Positions 24,214 through 33,074 of a stretch of DNA of 64,000 bases are shown here, piece after piece. The stretch's first letter is position 1, and every line of letters starts with the position of its first letter. The notes under the pieces were generated by a model. It searched no databases. It saw nothing but the letters and a program-made list of their open reading frames with translations, and was not told the DNA's origin. The position numbers and the translations under genes are program-made. The DNA comes from Haloprofundus halobius. Lineage in GTDB: Archaea > Halobacteriota > Halobacteria > Halobacteriales > Haloferacaceae. The stretch is taken from NCBI RefSeq assembly GCF_020097835.1, contig NZ_CP083666.1:2170001-2234000 (forward strand). The letters run 5' to 3'.

Positions 24214-24651
24214 ATGCCCTCCCTGAATCGGTCGTACGCCCTCGCGGCTTTCGCCGTGCTCTCCGGTGTCACCGCAGTTTTCGGGGCATATCTGTTCCTG
24301 CTCAACATCCCCGACCCGCCAGCGGGAAGTGACGGGTTCGCGCACGGACTGGCCGGGGGCGGAGCAATCTTGTACGGCCTGGCGGGCTTCGTCGTTGTGG
24401 GCGTCGGCGTTGCCTTGGCAGCACTTGAGGCGTTCGACGCCGGCACACCGTACCACCGACTCGTCGCACAGGTCGGAGCCGGCCTTGCTGGGGCTGGGCC
24501 GCCACTTGTCTTTGTGTGGGTTCACCTCGACGGGCCCGTTGAGCTAACTGGCGTGGCCTTCGTGTGTATCGTCGTGGGTACGCTGTTTGTTGGTCTCGTG
24601 TCTGGGTGGGTGAGTGCCACTACGGTGATCCGCACTCTTCGTAGCGGGTAA
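24214..24651 (+). CDS. Four-helix membrane protein, unknown function
   Basis: A 145-residue protein when started at ATG 24214 (MPSLNRSYALAAFAVLSGVT); GTG 24208 is also possible. Helices: ALAAFAVLSGVTAVFGAYLF, AILYGLAGFVVVGVGVALAA, LVAQVGAGLAGAGPPLVFVW and GVAFVCIVVGTLFVGLVSGW. No catalytic or binding motif. The high-GC codon use differs from the AT-rich HalOD1 gene just before it, so this gene probably has another origin. A homologous family in haloarchaea is likely but I do not recognise a name. Confidence 0.6.
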   Translation: MPSLNRSYALAAFAVLSGVTAVFGAYLFLLNIPDPPAGSDGFAHGLAGGGAILYGLAGFVVVGVGVALAALEAFDAGTPYHRLVAQVGAGLAGAGPPLVFVWVHLDGPVELTGVAFVCIVVGTLFVGLVSGWVSATTVIRTLRSG

Positions 24652-24907
24652 ATCAGCTGACGCTCCTGGCGGGAAGTCGCCGTCTTGTCTGGCAGCTGTA
24701 TCGAACGACCCAATCGGTTCTATTGCGTCTACTCGCGCATAACCGAGTCACGCCGTGTATTCAGCAGTCGGTGAATGGACTCCTCAACCAGGATCTGTAA
24801 CGGAGTGCGAGATACAGAGAATGTATTCAACAGACCAATGCTGTGTTTTCACTTGTCTGATACTGGGTACCAATACCCTCGATTTCAAAACACAAATCAA
24901 GGAGAGA
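24652..24907. other. Intergenic region with a weak transposon-end match
   Basis: At 24804-24836 GTGCGAGATACAGAGAATGT then ATTCAACAGACC resembles, on the minus strand, the subterminal part of the IS-type ends. No gene is present. The match is partial. Confidence 0.35.
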
Positions 24908-26224
24908 CTACGTCCACGACAGAACCGAGCGAAGACGAGTAAGGAAACTCTCTAAGGTGCCAGTACTGGCTCCGGTCTGCTCCTGTTCGAGTGCTCGTCG
25001 ACGAGAACGCTCAGCTTCCAGCTCTGTCTCTAAGTCCTCAGTCTCGCTACGAAGCTGTTGAATCATCTGCTCTAACTCTGTAATCGTCTCCATTCGTGCT
25101 TGCTCACGCTCTCGAACGTTTTCGAGATGCGCTGAGTTAGCTGGATGCTCCGTTACTGACTCAGAGCCCCGACCGCTTTCAACAGATGGGGACGAGGTAG
25201 GGGTTACCTCTGTTGAGTGCATTTCCGTTTGTTCAGTAGAGGTCTGCGGACTGTAGAATTCACTCGTCCCTGAAATCGCTCGTTCGACCGTTTTCTCACC
25301 GTACGTACTCCCGTCGGCAAAGTGCCGCTCGTCCCATTTCTCACGCATCAATTCGGAATCGCGGAACAACAGATCGACGCGTCGCTCGTCACCGCCCGTC
25401 CAGAAGGCAAGGAGAGAACACAGCGCGAAATCTGCCTCCGACTGGCTTTCATAGCCGCTCGTGTCACCACGCCAGAGCCGGGCGAATTTCTCGCCGTTTC
25501 CGGCTGTCCGTGCTTTCTGGAGGAGCGTGTCGTCGTCCAAATCGACTACTGGACTCGATGGCGATGGTGATGCTGTCGACTCGCCTGAATCCTCCTCGCT
25601 CTCAGAGCGATTCACAGGCCTACTGTCGTCGTTTTCATTCGACGTGTCCGAACAGTCACTCTCAGCGGAAGACGCTGGTGTCGTCGCAACGTATGCTTCG
25701 TGGACCGCTCTGAGTTCCTCATCTCGATCACAGACTGTCGATGAAGTTCCATCGGCGTGGTCACCGGTGACGGTGAAGAAGCGTGCATCCTCGTATAGTT
25801 CGACGTCTCCCGATCGGTTTCTGTCACCAGGCAGTTCGCCGTGGACTATCACGTGATAGCCAGTTCCTGAGGGGCTAATTTCGGTGTACGAGTCAAGTGT
25901 GTCGATGATCTCGGTCGCCCACTCAGCTGCTTCTTCGGTTTCGGGATTTCGGCAGTCGTCGAGGTCGACACCGACGAGTGAATCCTCTGCGGTGAATACG
26001 AACCCAACTCCGTACCCAGATTTTTTAGTCGCTGTTTCGTGAGCCATCTCGAACGAGGCCCACGTGTCGGGATCGGTCGTCGACGCGTAGCGTTTCGTCT
26101 CGGGATTGACAGGGATTTTCGTTGGCTTCCCGCTGCGATCCTCCTCGCGCCAGCACACCCATTGGTCACGAGAAACGAGCGCTTCGGGGAGCACCGCCCG
26201 GCTTGGCAACTCCACTATCGTCAT
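24908..26224 (-). CDS. Primase-polymerase-like replication protein
   Basis: A 438-residue protein of the bifunctional primase/polymerase type. The N-terminal domain has the archaeo-eukaryotic primase signatures: DQWVCWREEDRSGKPTKIPV, VGVDLDDCRNPET (the metal-binding DxD, about residues 90-100) and EISPSGTGYHVIVHG (the downstream motif), with ARFFTVTGDHADG. Residues about 230-320 (LLQKARTAGNGEKFARLWRG, ADFALCSLLAFWTGGDERRV) match the NrS-1-polymerase-like helicase-binding domain. The C-terminus is a coiled coil (ETEDLETELEAERSRRRALE). No helicase domain follows. It primes or copies DNA for a virus or plasmid replicon, and about 1 kb of non-coding DNA lies upstream. Confidence 0.8.
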   Translation of the reverse strand: MTIVELPSRAVLPEALVSRDQWVCWREEDRSGKPTKIPVNPETKRYASTTDPDTWASFEMAHETATKKSGYGVGFVFTAEDSLVGVDLDDCRNPETEEAAEWATEIIDTLDSYTEISPSGTGYHVIVHGELPGDRNRSGDVELYEDARFFTVTGDHADGTSSTVCDRDEELRAVHEAYVATTPASSAESDCSDTSNENDDSRPVNRSESEEDSGESTASPSPSSPVVDLDDDTLLQKARTAGNGEKFARLWRGDTSGYESQSEADFALCSLLAFWTGGDERRVDLLFRDSELMREKWDERHFADGSTYGEKTVERAISGTSEFYSPQTSTEQTEMHSTEVTPTSSPSVESGRGSESVTEHPANSAHLENVREREQARMETITELEQMIQQLRSETEDLETELEAERSRRRALEQEQTGASTGTLESFLTRLRSVLSWT

Positions 26225-27225
26225 CTCTGTTCACTCGATGCAGATAGCGACTGACGCAATGAGCACTTCGAATTCGACTCTCGATGATGTATTGAGAACG
26301 GGCGGTACACACGTGTTTTCATGTCGAATTCATGGTTATCGGGGCAGTTCGAAGCTAGTTCTTGATAGGTTTGGTGGCTGTACAGCGAGACGCCCATCCG
26401 GAATAGACTAGTCTAAATAGTGTGTACAGGGTAGGTTACCGACGAAGAGCCAAGCGTGAGCTGAGCGAAGCAGCGCCAAAAAGATAGATCGTTGCATAGA
26501 GAGTCTCTGAGTTACGTTTCGTGCGCTGGTTAATAATCGAAGGAGAGAGAGCAAAGTAGGTGACCTACGAATCCGACAAATCGCGGTACTCGATGGAGTT
26601 GTACGCTCGTAACGGAGTGGAGAATAGAGGAATACACGATAGCAAAACTAGACTGTTGAGGCGATCATCCGTCTATTCGTGGGATAGAGAAGCGCTGATG
26701 GCGCCGTTTCTGAGTTAATAATTGGCCTCCGTCGACGACGTCATCGGAAACTCGTTCTTCCATGAAATCATGGTCGAGAGGCTGTTTGTATGGAGAATTC
26801 TGGTTTGACGGAATCGAGACGTTGGTCGCTCAATACGATGTCGACTCGTCAATAGGTTCCCTGAGCCGAACCAGCGTAGAGGTCTCTGATCGCAATGTCG
26901 CTGGCGCGTTTCTTCGACGGTAGTCGTGCGCACAAACTTAGACTGAGTCTGGACAATCCACGCTGTACACATCGGATACATAGCAATGTTTCCGGATACA
27001 GGGTGATTGTACACCCCTGTGGTTGTCCAGGACTCAGGTTGCGACGTACGGCTCTGCTGGAAGTCCTCAGAGCAGACACAGCATGCTGAGCAGAGGGTAC
27101 AATCGACACGGGTTCAGCACACCCTCGGCAAACGGTCGGCACCTAAGAATTCTCGCAGATGGAATGTACTATCTATTCAATAAGGCTCGAGAAAAGCGAT
27201 ATTTTGCCTACAGAGACCCACGTGG
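26225..27225. other. 1-kb non-coding or decayed stretch upstream of the primase
   Basis: No intact gene. Minus-strand frames at 26715-27014 and 26849-27142 together contain several Cys pairs (CRGCAEPV; in another frame CTLCSACCVCSED) followed by low-quality sequence, so a frameshifted zinc-finger gene may once have been here. AT-rich stretches near 26500-26560. It could also hold the replication site used by the primase; nothing specific is visible. Confidence 0.4.
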
Positions 27226-27687
27226 CTAGGTTTCCTCACACTTACCAGCAATGTGACTCGGCAATCCACCCTTTTTGACTTCCTCTCCACAAAACGGGCA
27301 GTCCTGTGTCTGACCACCGAATCCAGTCGGCCCACGGGAGCCGACATTCTCATAGTAGTCATCAAGCACTTCGCTCGAAAGCTTCGACCACGAGCGACCC
27401 ATCTGACCGAGTAATTGTGTGAGCGCACGGCGATTTTTTGCTTCCACCAATTGTGAATTCTCATCGAGAAACTCTCGGAGGACGGTTTCACGGTCGTGAT
27501 CTTCCAGATAGGCGATTTTGGTAACAACACCGTTGAACGCCTGTGTCCCACCTTGACCTCTCCTCACAGCAAAGAACCGGAGTCCGGCTTCTCGATGCCG
27601 GGCTCGTGGGGTCGTCGGTAACTCATCTTCTGGTGACGGACCATGCTCCTGAAGATAGGCGATATTGTAGATTGGACGGATTGGCAT
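27226..27687 (-). CDS. Hypothetical protein with C-terminal C2HC zinc finger
   Basis: A 153-residue protein. The end carries DCPFCGEEVKKGGLPSHIAG then KCEET, a CxxC...H...C zinc finger of the kind found in haloarchaeal DNA-associated proteins. The rest is charged and mainly helical (YLEDHDRETVLREFLDENSQ, AKNRRALTQLLGQMGRSWSK). The first residues MPIRPIYNIAYLQEHGPSPE suggest a correct ATG start. I know no named function; nucleic-acid binding is inferred from the finger. It lies divergent from the intein-like gene, in a mobile region. Confidence 0.65.
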   Translation of the reverse strand: MPIRPIYNIAYLQEHGPSPEDELPTTPRARHREAGLRFFAVRRGQGGTQAFNGVVTKIAYLEDHDRETVLREFLDENSQLVEAKNRRALTQLLGQMGRSWSKLSSEVLDDYYENVGSRGPTGFGGQTQDCPFCGEEVKKGGLPSHIAGKCEET

Positions 27688-27886
27688 GATAGGGGTTCGA
27701 GGAATCGCCTGTGTTACTTTTTCGCTTTGGTGATCCTATCTCGTCTGTCTCTCGTGCCGAGTCTTGTGGTCCAACTTCTGTGTTCGGCAGTATCTGTGAA
27801 TTACTGACTTCGGTGGCACCCACGACTGCCAGATCTCTGAAAGATGCGCTTTGAGAGTTTATCTACGGGCACAAGCAGTGCCCCGT

Positions 27887-29125
27887 ATGAAATCAAGACC
27901 TGAAGATAGAGATACGTCTAAAGGGAATAACCAAATTGGAAGACAACTCACAAAAGGTGGCTTTAGCGAAGACACGGAGATAATGACGGTACGCGGTCCC
28001 GTCACGGTATCGAAACTCTCTCAGAATGAGCTGGTCTACGTACTCAATCCAACAACTCTGGTGACCAAGACGAAGCCAGTTACAGCAATTCAGACCGTCA
28101 GTAGTGAGTCAGAGGTTATTGAGATAGATACAAAGCGGTCGAATCTTCGAGTTGCCGTAAAACAGCGAATTCCGTTCCAGACAAAGGGCATCTCGATACC
28201 ACGGATTGAGACAGCAGAGAATCTCAGAAAACGGCAGTACTTCAAATTCGTCAAAGAGTGGAGTCGAGTGCCTCGAAAACGGGTCGAGCAGTTCGATATC
28301 ACTCGGTTCTTAGATGACTACGAAATCTGTGCGATATCGGAAGTCCACGGCCACACCTTTCGTGCGTCTCTCCCTGACAGATGTGAGCCCCAGCGAAACA
28401 ACAGCTATACTGGATACTGTTTTACCCCGACTGTGTTTGAGCAGTACCAATCCGAAATCGAGGCTACTGCCGACACAGTACTAATTCGGGGAGGGCCGAA
28501 TCAGCGTGGTCGTCCATATCAGTTCGACGGTGACGATTTCATTGCGTTCATCGGGTGGTTTGTGACTGAGGGCAGTGTCTACTGGCCACCCGAAAAGAAC
28601 ACCGCACAGGTGCAGATCGCTCAGGAAATCGAGTGCCACCGAAGCGCGATTGCAACACTTCTTGAGCGAATGAACCTGGACTTCCATTCTAATGAGCGTC
28701 GATATGAGATGGGTTCTGAGATATTCGGACGACTTTTGGTGAGTCTCTGTGGTGAAAAGAGTGCGAACAAACGACTCCCTGCGTTCGTGTGGAATCTCGC
28801 GGATGAGCAGATTGAACTACTTCTCGAAGTCTTGCTCTGGGGCGACGGAAACGATCGTCGGACCTACTACACAGCAAGTGAGCGACTCGCAGGCGACGTG
28901 CTTCGATTGGCTCTCGAATTAGGCTACAAACCTCGCTACACACGCCGTCGAGGAATTTGGCAAATATACATTCGAGAGGTGTTCGACGGCGTACAGCCGA
29001 AGGAACACATGTCTCGGAAAACGACGTCGGAGAATTTGTATCGACTCACAGTTGCGGATTATAGTGTGGTCATGGCTGGTCGGAATGGGAAGTTCCAGTG
29101 GGTCGGTGTTAGCAACGTTTCCTGA
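27887..29125 (+). CDS. Free-standing intein-like LAGLIDADG homing endonuclease
   Basis: A 412-residue protein when started at ATG 27887. Residues about 24-100 form the N-terminal half of a Hint domain (GGFSEDTEIMTVRGPVTVSK, then LVYVLNPTTLVTKTKPVTAI), but the Cys that begins an intein is Gly and the usual TxxH motif is replaced (LRVAVKQRIPF). Two LAGLIDADG motifs follow: FIGWFVTEGSVYW (about 221-233) and LLEVLLWGDGNDR (about 313-325). The end has the C-terminal intein block LYRLTVADYSVVMAGRNGKF then QWVGVSN. No exteins flank it, so splicing is impossible; it should still be able to cut DNA. It abuts a truncated gene at 29126. Confidence 0.8.
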   Translation: MKSRPEDRDTSKGNNQIGRQLTKGGFSEDTEIMTVRGPVTVSKLSQNELVYVLNPTTLVTKTKPVTAIQTVSSESEVIEIDTKRSNLRVAVKQRIPFQTKGISIPRIETAENLRKRQYFKFVKEWSRVPRKRVEQFDITRFLDDYEICAISEVHGHTFRASLPDRCEPQRNNSYTGYCFTPTVFEQYQSEIEATADTVLIRGGPNQRGRPYQFDGDDFIAFIGWFVTEGSVYWPPEKNTAQVQIAQEIECHRSAIATLLERMNLDFHSNERRYEMGSEIFGRLLVSLCGEKSANKRLPAFVWNLADEQIELLLEVLLWGDGNDRRTYYTASERLAGDVLRLALELGYKPRYTRRRGIWQIYIREVFDGVQPKEHMSRKTTSENLYRLTVADYSVVMAGRNGKFQWVGVSNVS

Positions 29126-29617
29126 CTAACTCACGCCGCCGCGGTCATCGCCATCGCACTTGTCCCGATGGCGCTCGCGTACCACCAACTCGGCTACCAC
29201 GACGACGTGTCCGCGAGCGCGGAGACGACCGCCAACGGCGAGAACGTCGAACGCGCGCTCGACAGAGCGGTCCACGCGTCCGCGACGCAGCACGACGGCG
29301 AGTACGCGTGGGAGGAGCGCGACGCCGCCGCCTCCGCGTTCGACGGGACGTTCTCGGGATACGTCGACGAAATCGAGTCGTCACGGGTCGAACGCGGCGT
29401 CGTCTACCGGATCGACGCGAACGAGACCGCGGGTCGGCGGTGGGCCGAGACGGACTGTCCGCGCGGGCCGAACCGCGAGTTCGGTCCCTGCGAATCGCTC
29501 GGCGGCGTCGTCGTCCAAGAACGGGCGGGAGACGCCGTCGTCGTGGCCGTGGGCCTGGACGTCCGGGTGACGACCGACCGAGGCGATGTCGCGATGACGC
29601 GCGTGACGACTATCTGA
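29126..29617 (+). pseudogene. 5'-truncated DUF7261-type protein gene
   Basis: The frame resumes immediately after the stop of the homing endonuclease, in the same phase, with AAAVIAIALVPMALAYHQLG and YHDDVSAS, the end of an N-terminal membrane helix and the start of the extracellular part of a haloarchaeal DUF7261-like protein. The rest is full length (ESSRVERGVVYRIDANETAG, GPCESLGGVVVQERAG, ending AMTRVTTI). The first 15-20 residues and the promoter are missing. An ATG at 29168 could restart translation but would lack the membrane anchor. DUF7261 genes normally sit in type IV pilus-like clusters, absent here. Codon use switches abruptly to very GC-rich at this point. Confidence 0.7.
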
Positions 29618-30018
29618 GGTCAGGGGACCGACGGAACGACGGCTAGAGGGGCGTTGAACGGTATGGAGGCTGGGAGAGGGGTCGATAATGGTGTATTTTC
29701 GGCCGAATCGCCTGCCACAGCGTCTCGACGCCTCGGTCGATCGCCCTTCGCTCGTGAAGACGACGAGCGAGTTCCTGAGTGCGCAAATCGACTGACCGCC
29801 CGTCGGTGCGCCGCCCTACCGTTTGACTGAATCGTGTGATTCTACCGTCTCGACCCCTAATATTGCGTTTTCAAAGACAACACGGAAGACAGAACGGCGT
29901 TCGTGAAAGTTTCAACTGATAATCACGTCTTTCGGCCGACGGCTGTCGATGGCCCTGATGGCTATGGACTCCATAACAAGATAGCCGTCTGCTATCCAAC
30001 ACGTGAGGGTTAACACGG
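29618..30018. other. Intergenic region before the polysaccharide locus
   Basis: About 400 bases. A 35-codon frame (29688-29795, +, ending SEFLSAQID) has no support. From about 29860 the sequence is AT-rich (TAATATTGCGTTTTCAAAG), fitting a promoter region for the glycosyltransferase gene at 30019. Confidence 0.45.
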
Positions 30019-31353
30019 ATGGATGGGAGCTACATCGAAAACAATCACTCAGGCACGGTAGCGGTTTCTCCGCGCCGTGCGTACGCGCTCGGTCTCGTGA
30101 TGGGTGAGAGCGAGGAGCGGCACCTTCTCCGCATTCTCGCTCGCGCAGTACAGTACGGTTATCCACTATTTGCGGTCCGGCGGGACGGATCGGTGCTTCA
30201 CGCCATCGGATTCGACGACGAGCCGGTAGAGGTCCGACTGCAGACGGAATCGCCCGTCGCCGACGCCGAGACGGCGCGACAGACGCTCGTCGAACTCGCG
30301 CAGGCGTACGGTATGCGCGGCCTCGTCATTCACGAGAACCCGGCGACGCGCATCGACTTTCAGGCGAGTTTCGACGCGCTCGAAGCCGGTGAGGAGTTCG
30401 CCATCGAAGCGTACGCCGAGGCGCAAAAGCGTGAACCGGTCGAAGCGCCCATCGTCGTCGGCATTCCCGCGTACAACGAGGAGAAGGCCGTCGGCCCCGT
30501 CGTCGCCGAGGCGAGCGAGTACGCCGACATCGTCGTCGTCGTCGACGATGGGAGCGTCGACGAGACGGCCGAACGAGCCGCCGAGGCCGGAGCCGTCGTG
30601 GTCGAGCACCCGGAGAATCGGGGGTACGGAGCGGCGCTCCGGACGCTGTTCGAGGAGGGACATCGCCGAAACGCGTCGAGTCTCGTCGTCCTCGACGCCG
30701 ACGGTCAACACAACGCCAGCGACGTGCAACGACTGCTACGGCGTCAGCAGGAGTGCAATGCCGACATCGTCATCGGCAGCCGTTTCACCGGAAGCGTCAC
30801 GAGCGACATCCCGCTGTACCGTCGGTTCGGCATCTGGATAATCAACGTCCTCACGAACGTCGGACTCGGGAGCCTTCGGAAGGAGAACCGAATCAGCGAC
30901 ACGCAGAGCGGGTTCCGCGCGTACGGACCGAGAGCGATCTGGACACTCGCCGAAGACGAGACGCTCGGAGAGAACATGCGAGCGAGCACGGACATCCTGT
31001 TTCACGCACGAAAGCGCGGTTATCAGATCGACGAAGTCGGTATCAAAGTGCGCTACGACCTCGAAGACACGTACACCGAAAATCCCGTGACGCACGGCTA
31101 CTCCGTCGTCAACGGAGTTCTCCGGCTCATCGAGCAGGACCGCCCGCTGACGACGCTCGGCGTTCCCGGCTTCGTCAGCGCGTTCGCCGGACTGAGCGTC
31201 GGCTACTGGTCGGTGTTCGAGTACGGCCAGAGCGGCGTGTTCCCGGTGGGAATCGTCAGTCTCTCCGTGTTGTTGCTTCTCGTCGGCTTCGTCGCCAGCG
31301 TCGTCGCTATCGTCCACCAATCGCTTCGCGGAGTACCACGAACGGAGTCATGA
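30019..31353 (+). CDS. GT2 glycosyltransferase with two membrane helices
   Basis: A 444-residue protein. Residues 1-145 are a haloarchaeal N-terminal domain (YALGLVMGESEERHLLRILA, then RAVQYGYPLFAVRRDGS). Residues about 150-350 are a GT-A glycosyltransferase of the dolichyl-phosphate sugar synthase type: VVGIPAYNEEKAVGPVVAEA, VVVDDGSVDETAERAAEAG, VVLDADGQHNASDV (the DXD), DTQSGFRAYGPRAI. Two C-terminal helices (VPGFVSAFAGLSVGYWSVF and GIVSLSVLLLLVGFVASVVA) anchor it. It would load a sugar onto a lipid carrier for N-glycan or polysaccharide assembly, as AglJ/AglD do. Its stop overlaps the next start (ATGA, 31350-31353). Confidence 0.88.
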   Translation: MDGSYIENNHSGTVAVSPRRAYALGLVMGESEERHLLRILARAVQYGYPLFAVRRDGSVLHAIGFDDEPVEVRLQTESPVADAETARQTLVELAQAYGMRGLVIHENPATRIDFQASFDALEAGEEFAIEAYAEAQKREPVEAPIVVGIPAYNEEKAVGPVVAEASEYADIVVVVDDGSVDETAERAAEAGAVVVEHPENRGYGAALRTLFEEGHRRNASSLVVLDADGQHNASDVQRLLRRQQECNADIVIGSRFTGSVTSDIPLYRRFGIWIINVLTNVGLGSLRKENRISDTQSGFRAYGPRAIWTLAEDETLGENMRASTDILFHARKRGYQIDEVGIKVRYDLEDTYTENPVTHGYSVVNGVLRLIEQDRPLTTLGVPGFVSAFAGLSVGYWSVFEYGQSGVFPVGIVSLSVLLLLVGFVASVVAIVHQSLRGVPRTES

Positions 31354-31973
31354 GCGGACGTATCTCGGCACTTCTGAACCGCGTCTCCGGCGGGGACTCC
31401 GACGCCGACCGACGCCTCGACGTGAGTCGGCTTCGGTCCTGGTTCGGGGTCGTCGTTCGCTCGGTGTCGATAGCGAACGTCGTGCTCGCCGCCGCCGTCG
31501 TCTTCTCGGTCGGCGCCGTCGCCTACAGCGTCGGAGCCGGCGGGGAGAGCAGCCAGCACACAGAACTGTACGTGCTCGGCGAGAACGAGGACGGGACCGC
31601 CGACGCGTCGACGTATCCGGACGAACTCGTCGTCGGCGAACCCACCCGGTTGACCGCCGCCGTCGACAACCACGAGCGGACTGCGCAGTCGTACACGCTG
31701 GTCGTCCAGTTAGACCGCGTCAACCCCGACGCGGAGAGCGAGTCGGGACCGGTGGTGACGGCGACACAGCGGGTCGGAACGTACGAGCGGACCGTCGGCG
31801 CCGGCGAGACGTGGCGCATCTCGAACCGAATCGTCGCCGACGAGAGCGTCGTCGGCGACCGCGTCAGGCTCACGTATCTCCTCTACCGCGGCGAGCCACC
31901 ACGAGAGCCGACCGTCGAGAACGCGTACCGAACCGTCCACATCTGGGTGAGCGTCGACGACACCGCGTCGTGA
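31350..31973 (+). CDS. DUF1616-like single-pass membrane protein
   Basis: A 207-residue protein starting ATG 31350 inside the stop of the preceding glycosyltransferase gene. One membrane helix (IANVVLAAAVVFSVGAVAYS, about residues 40-60) leads to an extracellular beta domain: TELYVLGENEDGTADASTYP, VVGEPTRLTAAVDNHERTAQ, SYTLVVQLDRV, and VRLTYLLYRGEPPREPTVEN then AYRTVHIWV. This is the C-terminal half of haloarchaeal DUF1616 proteins, which are common in glycosylation and surface loci; the usual multi-helix N-terminal half is absent. Translational coupling suggests it works with the glycosyltransferase. Confidence 0.75.
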   Translation: MSGRISALLNRVSGGDSDADRRLDVSRLRSWFGVVVRSVSIANVVLAAAVVFSVGAVAYSVGAGGESSQHTELYVLGENEDGTADASTYPDELVVGEPTRLTAAVDNHERTAQSYTLVVQLDRVNPDAESESGPVVTATQRVGTYERTVGAGETWRISNRIVADESVVGDRVRLTYLLYRGEPPREPTVENAYRTVHIWVSVDDTAS

Positions 31974-32171
31974 GTGAGCTCCACGATTCGAAATCTCGGG
32001 TGAATCGGACTGTGACCCGAACGACGACTCGGGATGGCTCCCTCCGCCCGGCTTTCGTATCAGTATCGAGTTACTTGTCGGCAGACAGGATCGAAGCGTG
32101 CGGAAAGCCGGCATTGTCAGCGGTACGATGGCGCTAACAATGTGGTTGTACGCAGACACCACCTCAGAACA

Positions 32172-33074
32172 GTGTCACATCACCAACTAACGAACGTACT
32201 CAGTTTCGACGTCGAACACTGGTATTCGGCGACGTTGCTCGCCGACAGCGTCGAGGACCCGGAGGACCGAATCGCCGAGTCGACCGACATCGTTCTCGAC
32301 GTTCTCAACCGCTACGACGTCCGTGCGACGTTCTTCGTCGTCGGCGAAGTCGCCGAGCAGTTCCCGTCTCTCGTCGGACGAATCGCCGACGACGGGCACG
32401 AAGTCGCCTCCCACGGACAGACGCACACGCCGCTTTTCGACCTGACGCCCGACACCTTCGAGCGCGAACTGGCGGCGTCGGCGGACGCGATAGAGCGGGC
32501 CTGCGGTCGGCGTCCCCGCGGCTTTCGCGCGCCGAACTTCTCGATAACGCGCCAGACAGAGTGGGCGTTCAAGGTTCTCGAAGACAGCGGCTACCGATAC
32601 GATTCGAGCGTGTTCCCGATGCGGACGCCGATGTACGGCGTCTCGAACGCGCCGCTTCGACCGTATCGAGTCCCGGAGAACGCGCCGTTTCGGCCGCCGA
32701 AGGCGAACACGCCGACGACCGGACTCGTCGAGTATCCGCTGGCGGTCACGGATACGTCCGTCAGACTCCCCGTCGCCGGCGGGTTCTACGCGCGCCTGCT
32801 GCCGACTCGCGTCGTCGAGTGGGGCATCCGCAGTCTCAACCGCCGGGGCATTCCGGCGACGATCTACTTCCATCCCTGGGAGTTCAACCCCGCCGTGGCG
32901 ACGCCGGAGCCGTCGCTGCCGAAGCGGTTCGTCAGCTTCCACGGCATCGAACGCACCGTCGAGAAACTGGAGCGGTTGCTGCGGACGTTCGAGTTCGGAA
33001 CGATACGCGACGAACTCGACGCTCGCGACTGGGCGGAACCGCGCGAAGCGACCACGACCGGAGAATCCGCATGA
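32172..33074 (+). CDS. Polysaccharide deacetylase, DUF3473 (XrtA-associated) type
   Basis: A 300-residue NodB-fold enzyme when started at GTG 32172 (VSHHQLTNVLSFDVEHWYSA); the frame extends upstream without coding character. Metal and catalytic motifs: LSFDVEHWYSATLL (DE pair), EVASHGQTHTPLFDL (HxxxH) and GFRAPNFSITRQ. The C-terminal part ending TIYFHPWEFNPAVATPEPS is the DUF3473 signature found in deacetylases of bacterial exosortase/XrtA polysaccharide loci. It would remove N-acetyl groups from surface glycan. Its TGA overlaps the ATG of the FemAB-like gene (33071-33074), so the genes are translationally coupled. Confidence 0.85.
   Translation: MSHHQLTNVLSFDVEHWYSATLLADSVEDPEDRIAESTDIVLDVLNRYDVRATFFVVGEVAEQFPSLVGRIADDGHEVASHGQTHTPLFDLTPDTFERELAASADAIERACGRRPRGFRAPNFSITRQTEWAFKVLEDSGYRYDSSVFPMRTPMYGVSNAPLRPYRVPENAPFRPPKANTPTTGLVEYPLAVTDTSVRLPVAGGFYARLLPTRVVEWGIRSLNRRGIPATIYFHPWEFNPAVATPEPSLPKRFVSFHGIERTVEKLERLLRTFEFGTIRDELDARDWAEPREATTTGESA

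Noticed and set aside
29600-30020. A tRNA gene as integration site at the element edge
   Set aside because: I scanned the junction and the following 900 bases for a cloverleaf with TTC-loop and found none; there is also no integrase gene in the window.
30753-31349. N-terminal extension of the DUF1616-like frame
   Set aside because: It is the preceding glycosyltransferase gene read in another phase (strings of Arg and His); the real start is ATG 31350.
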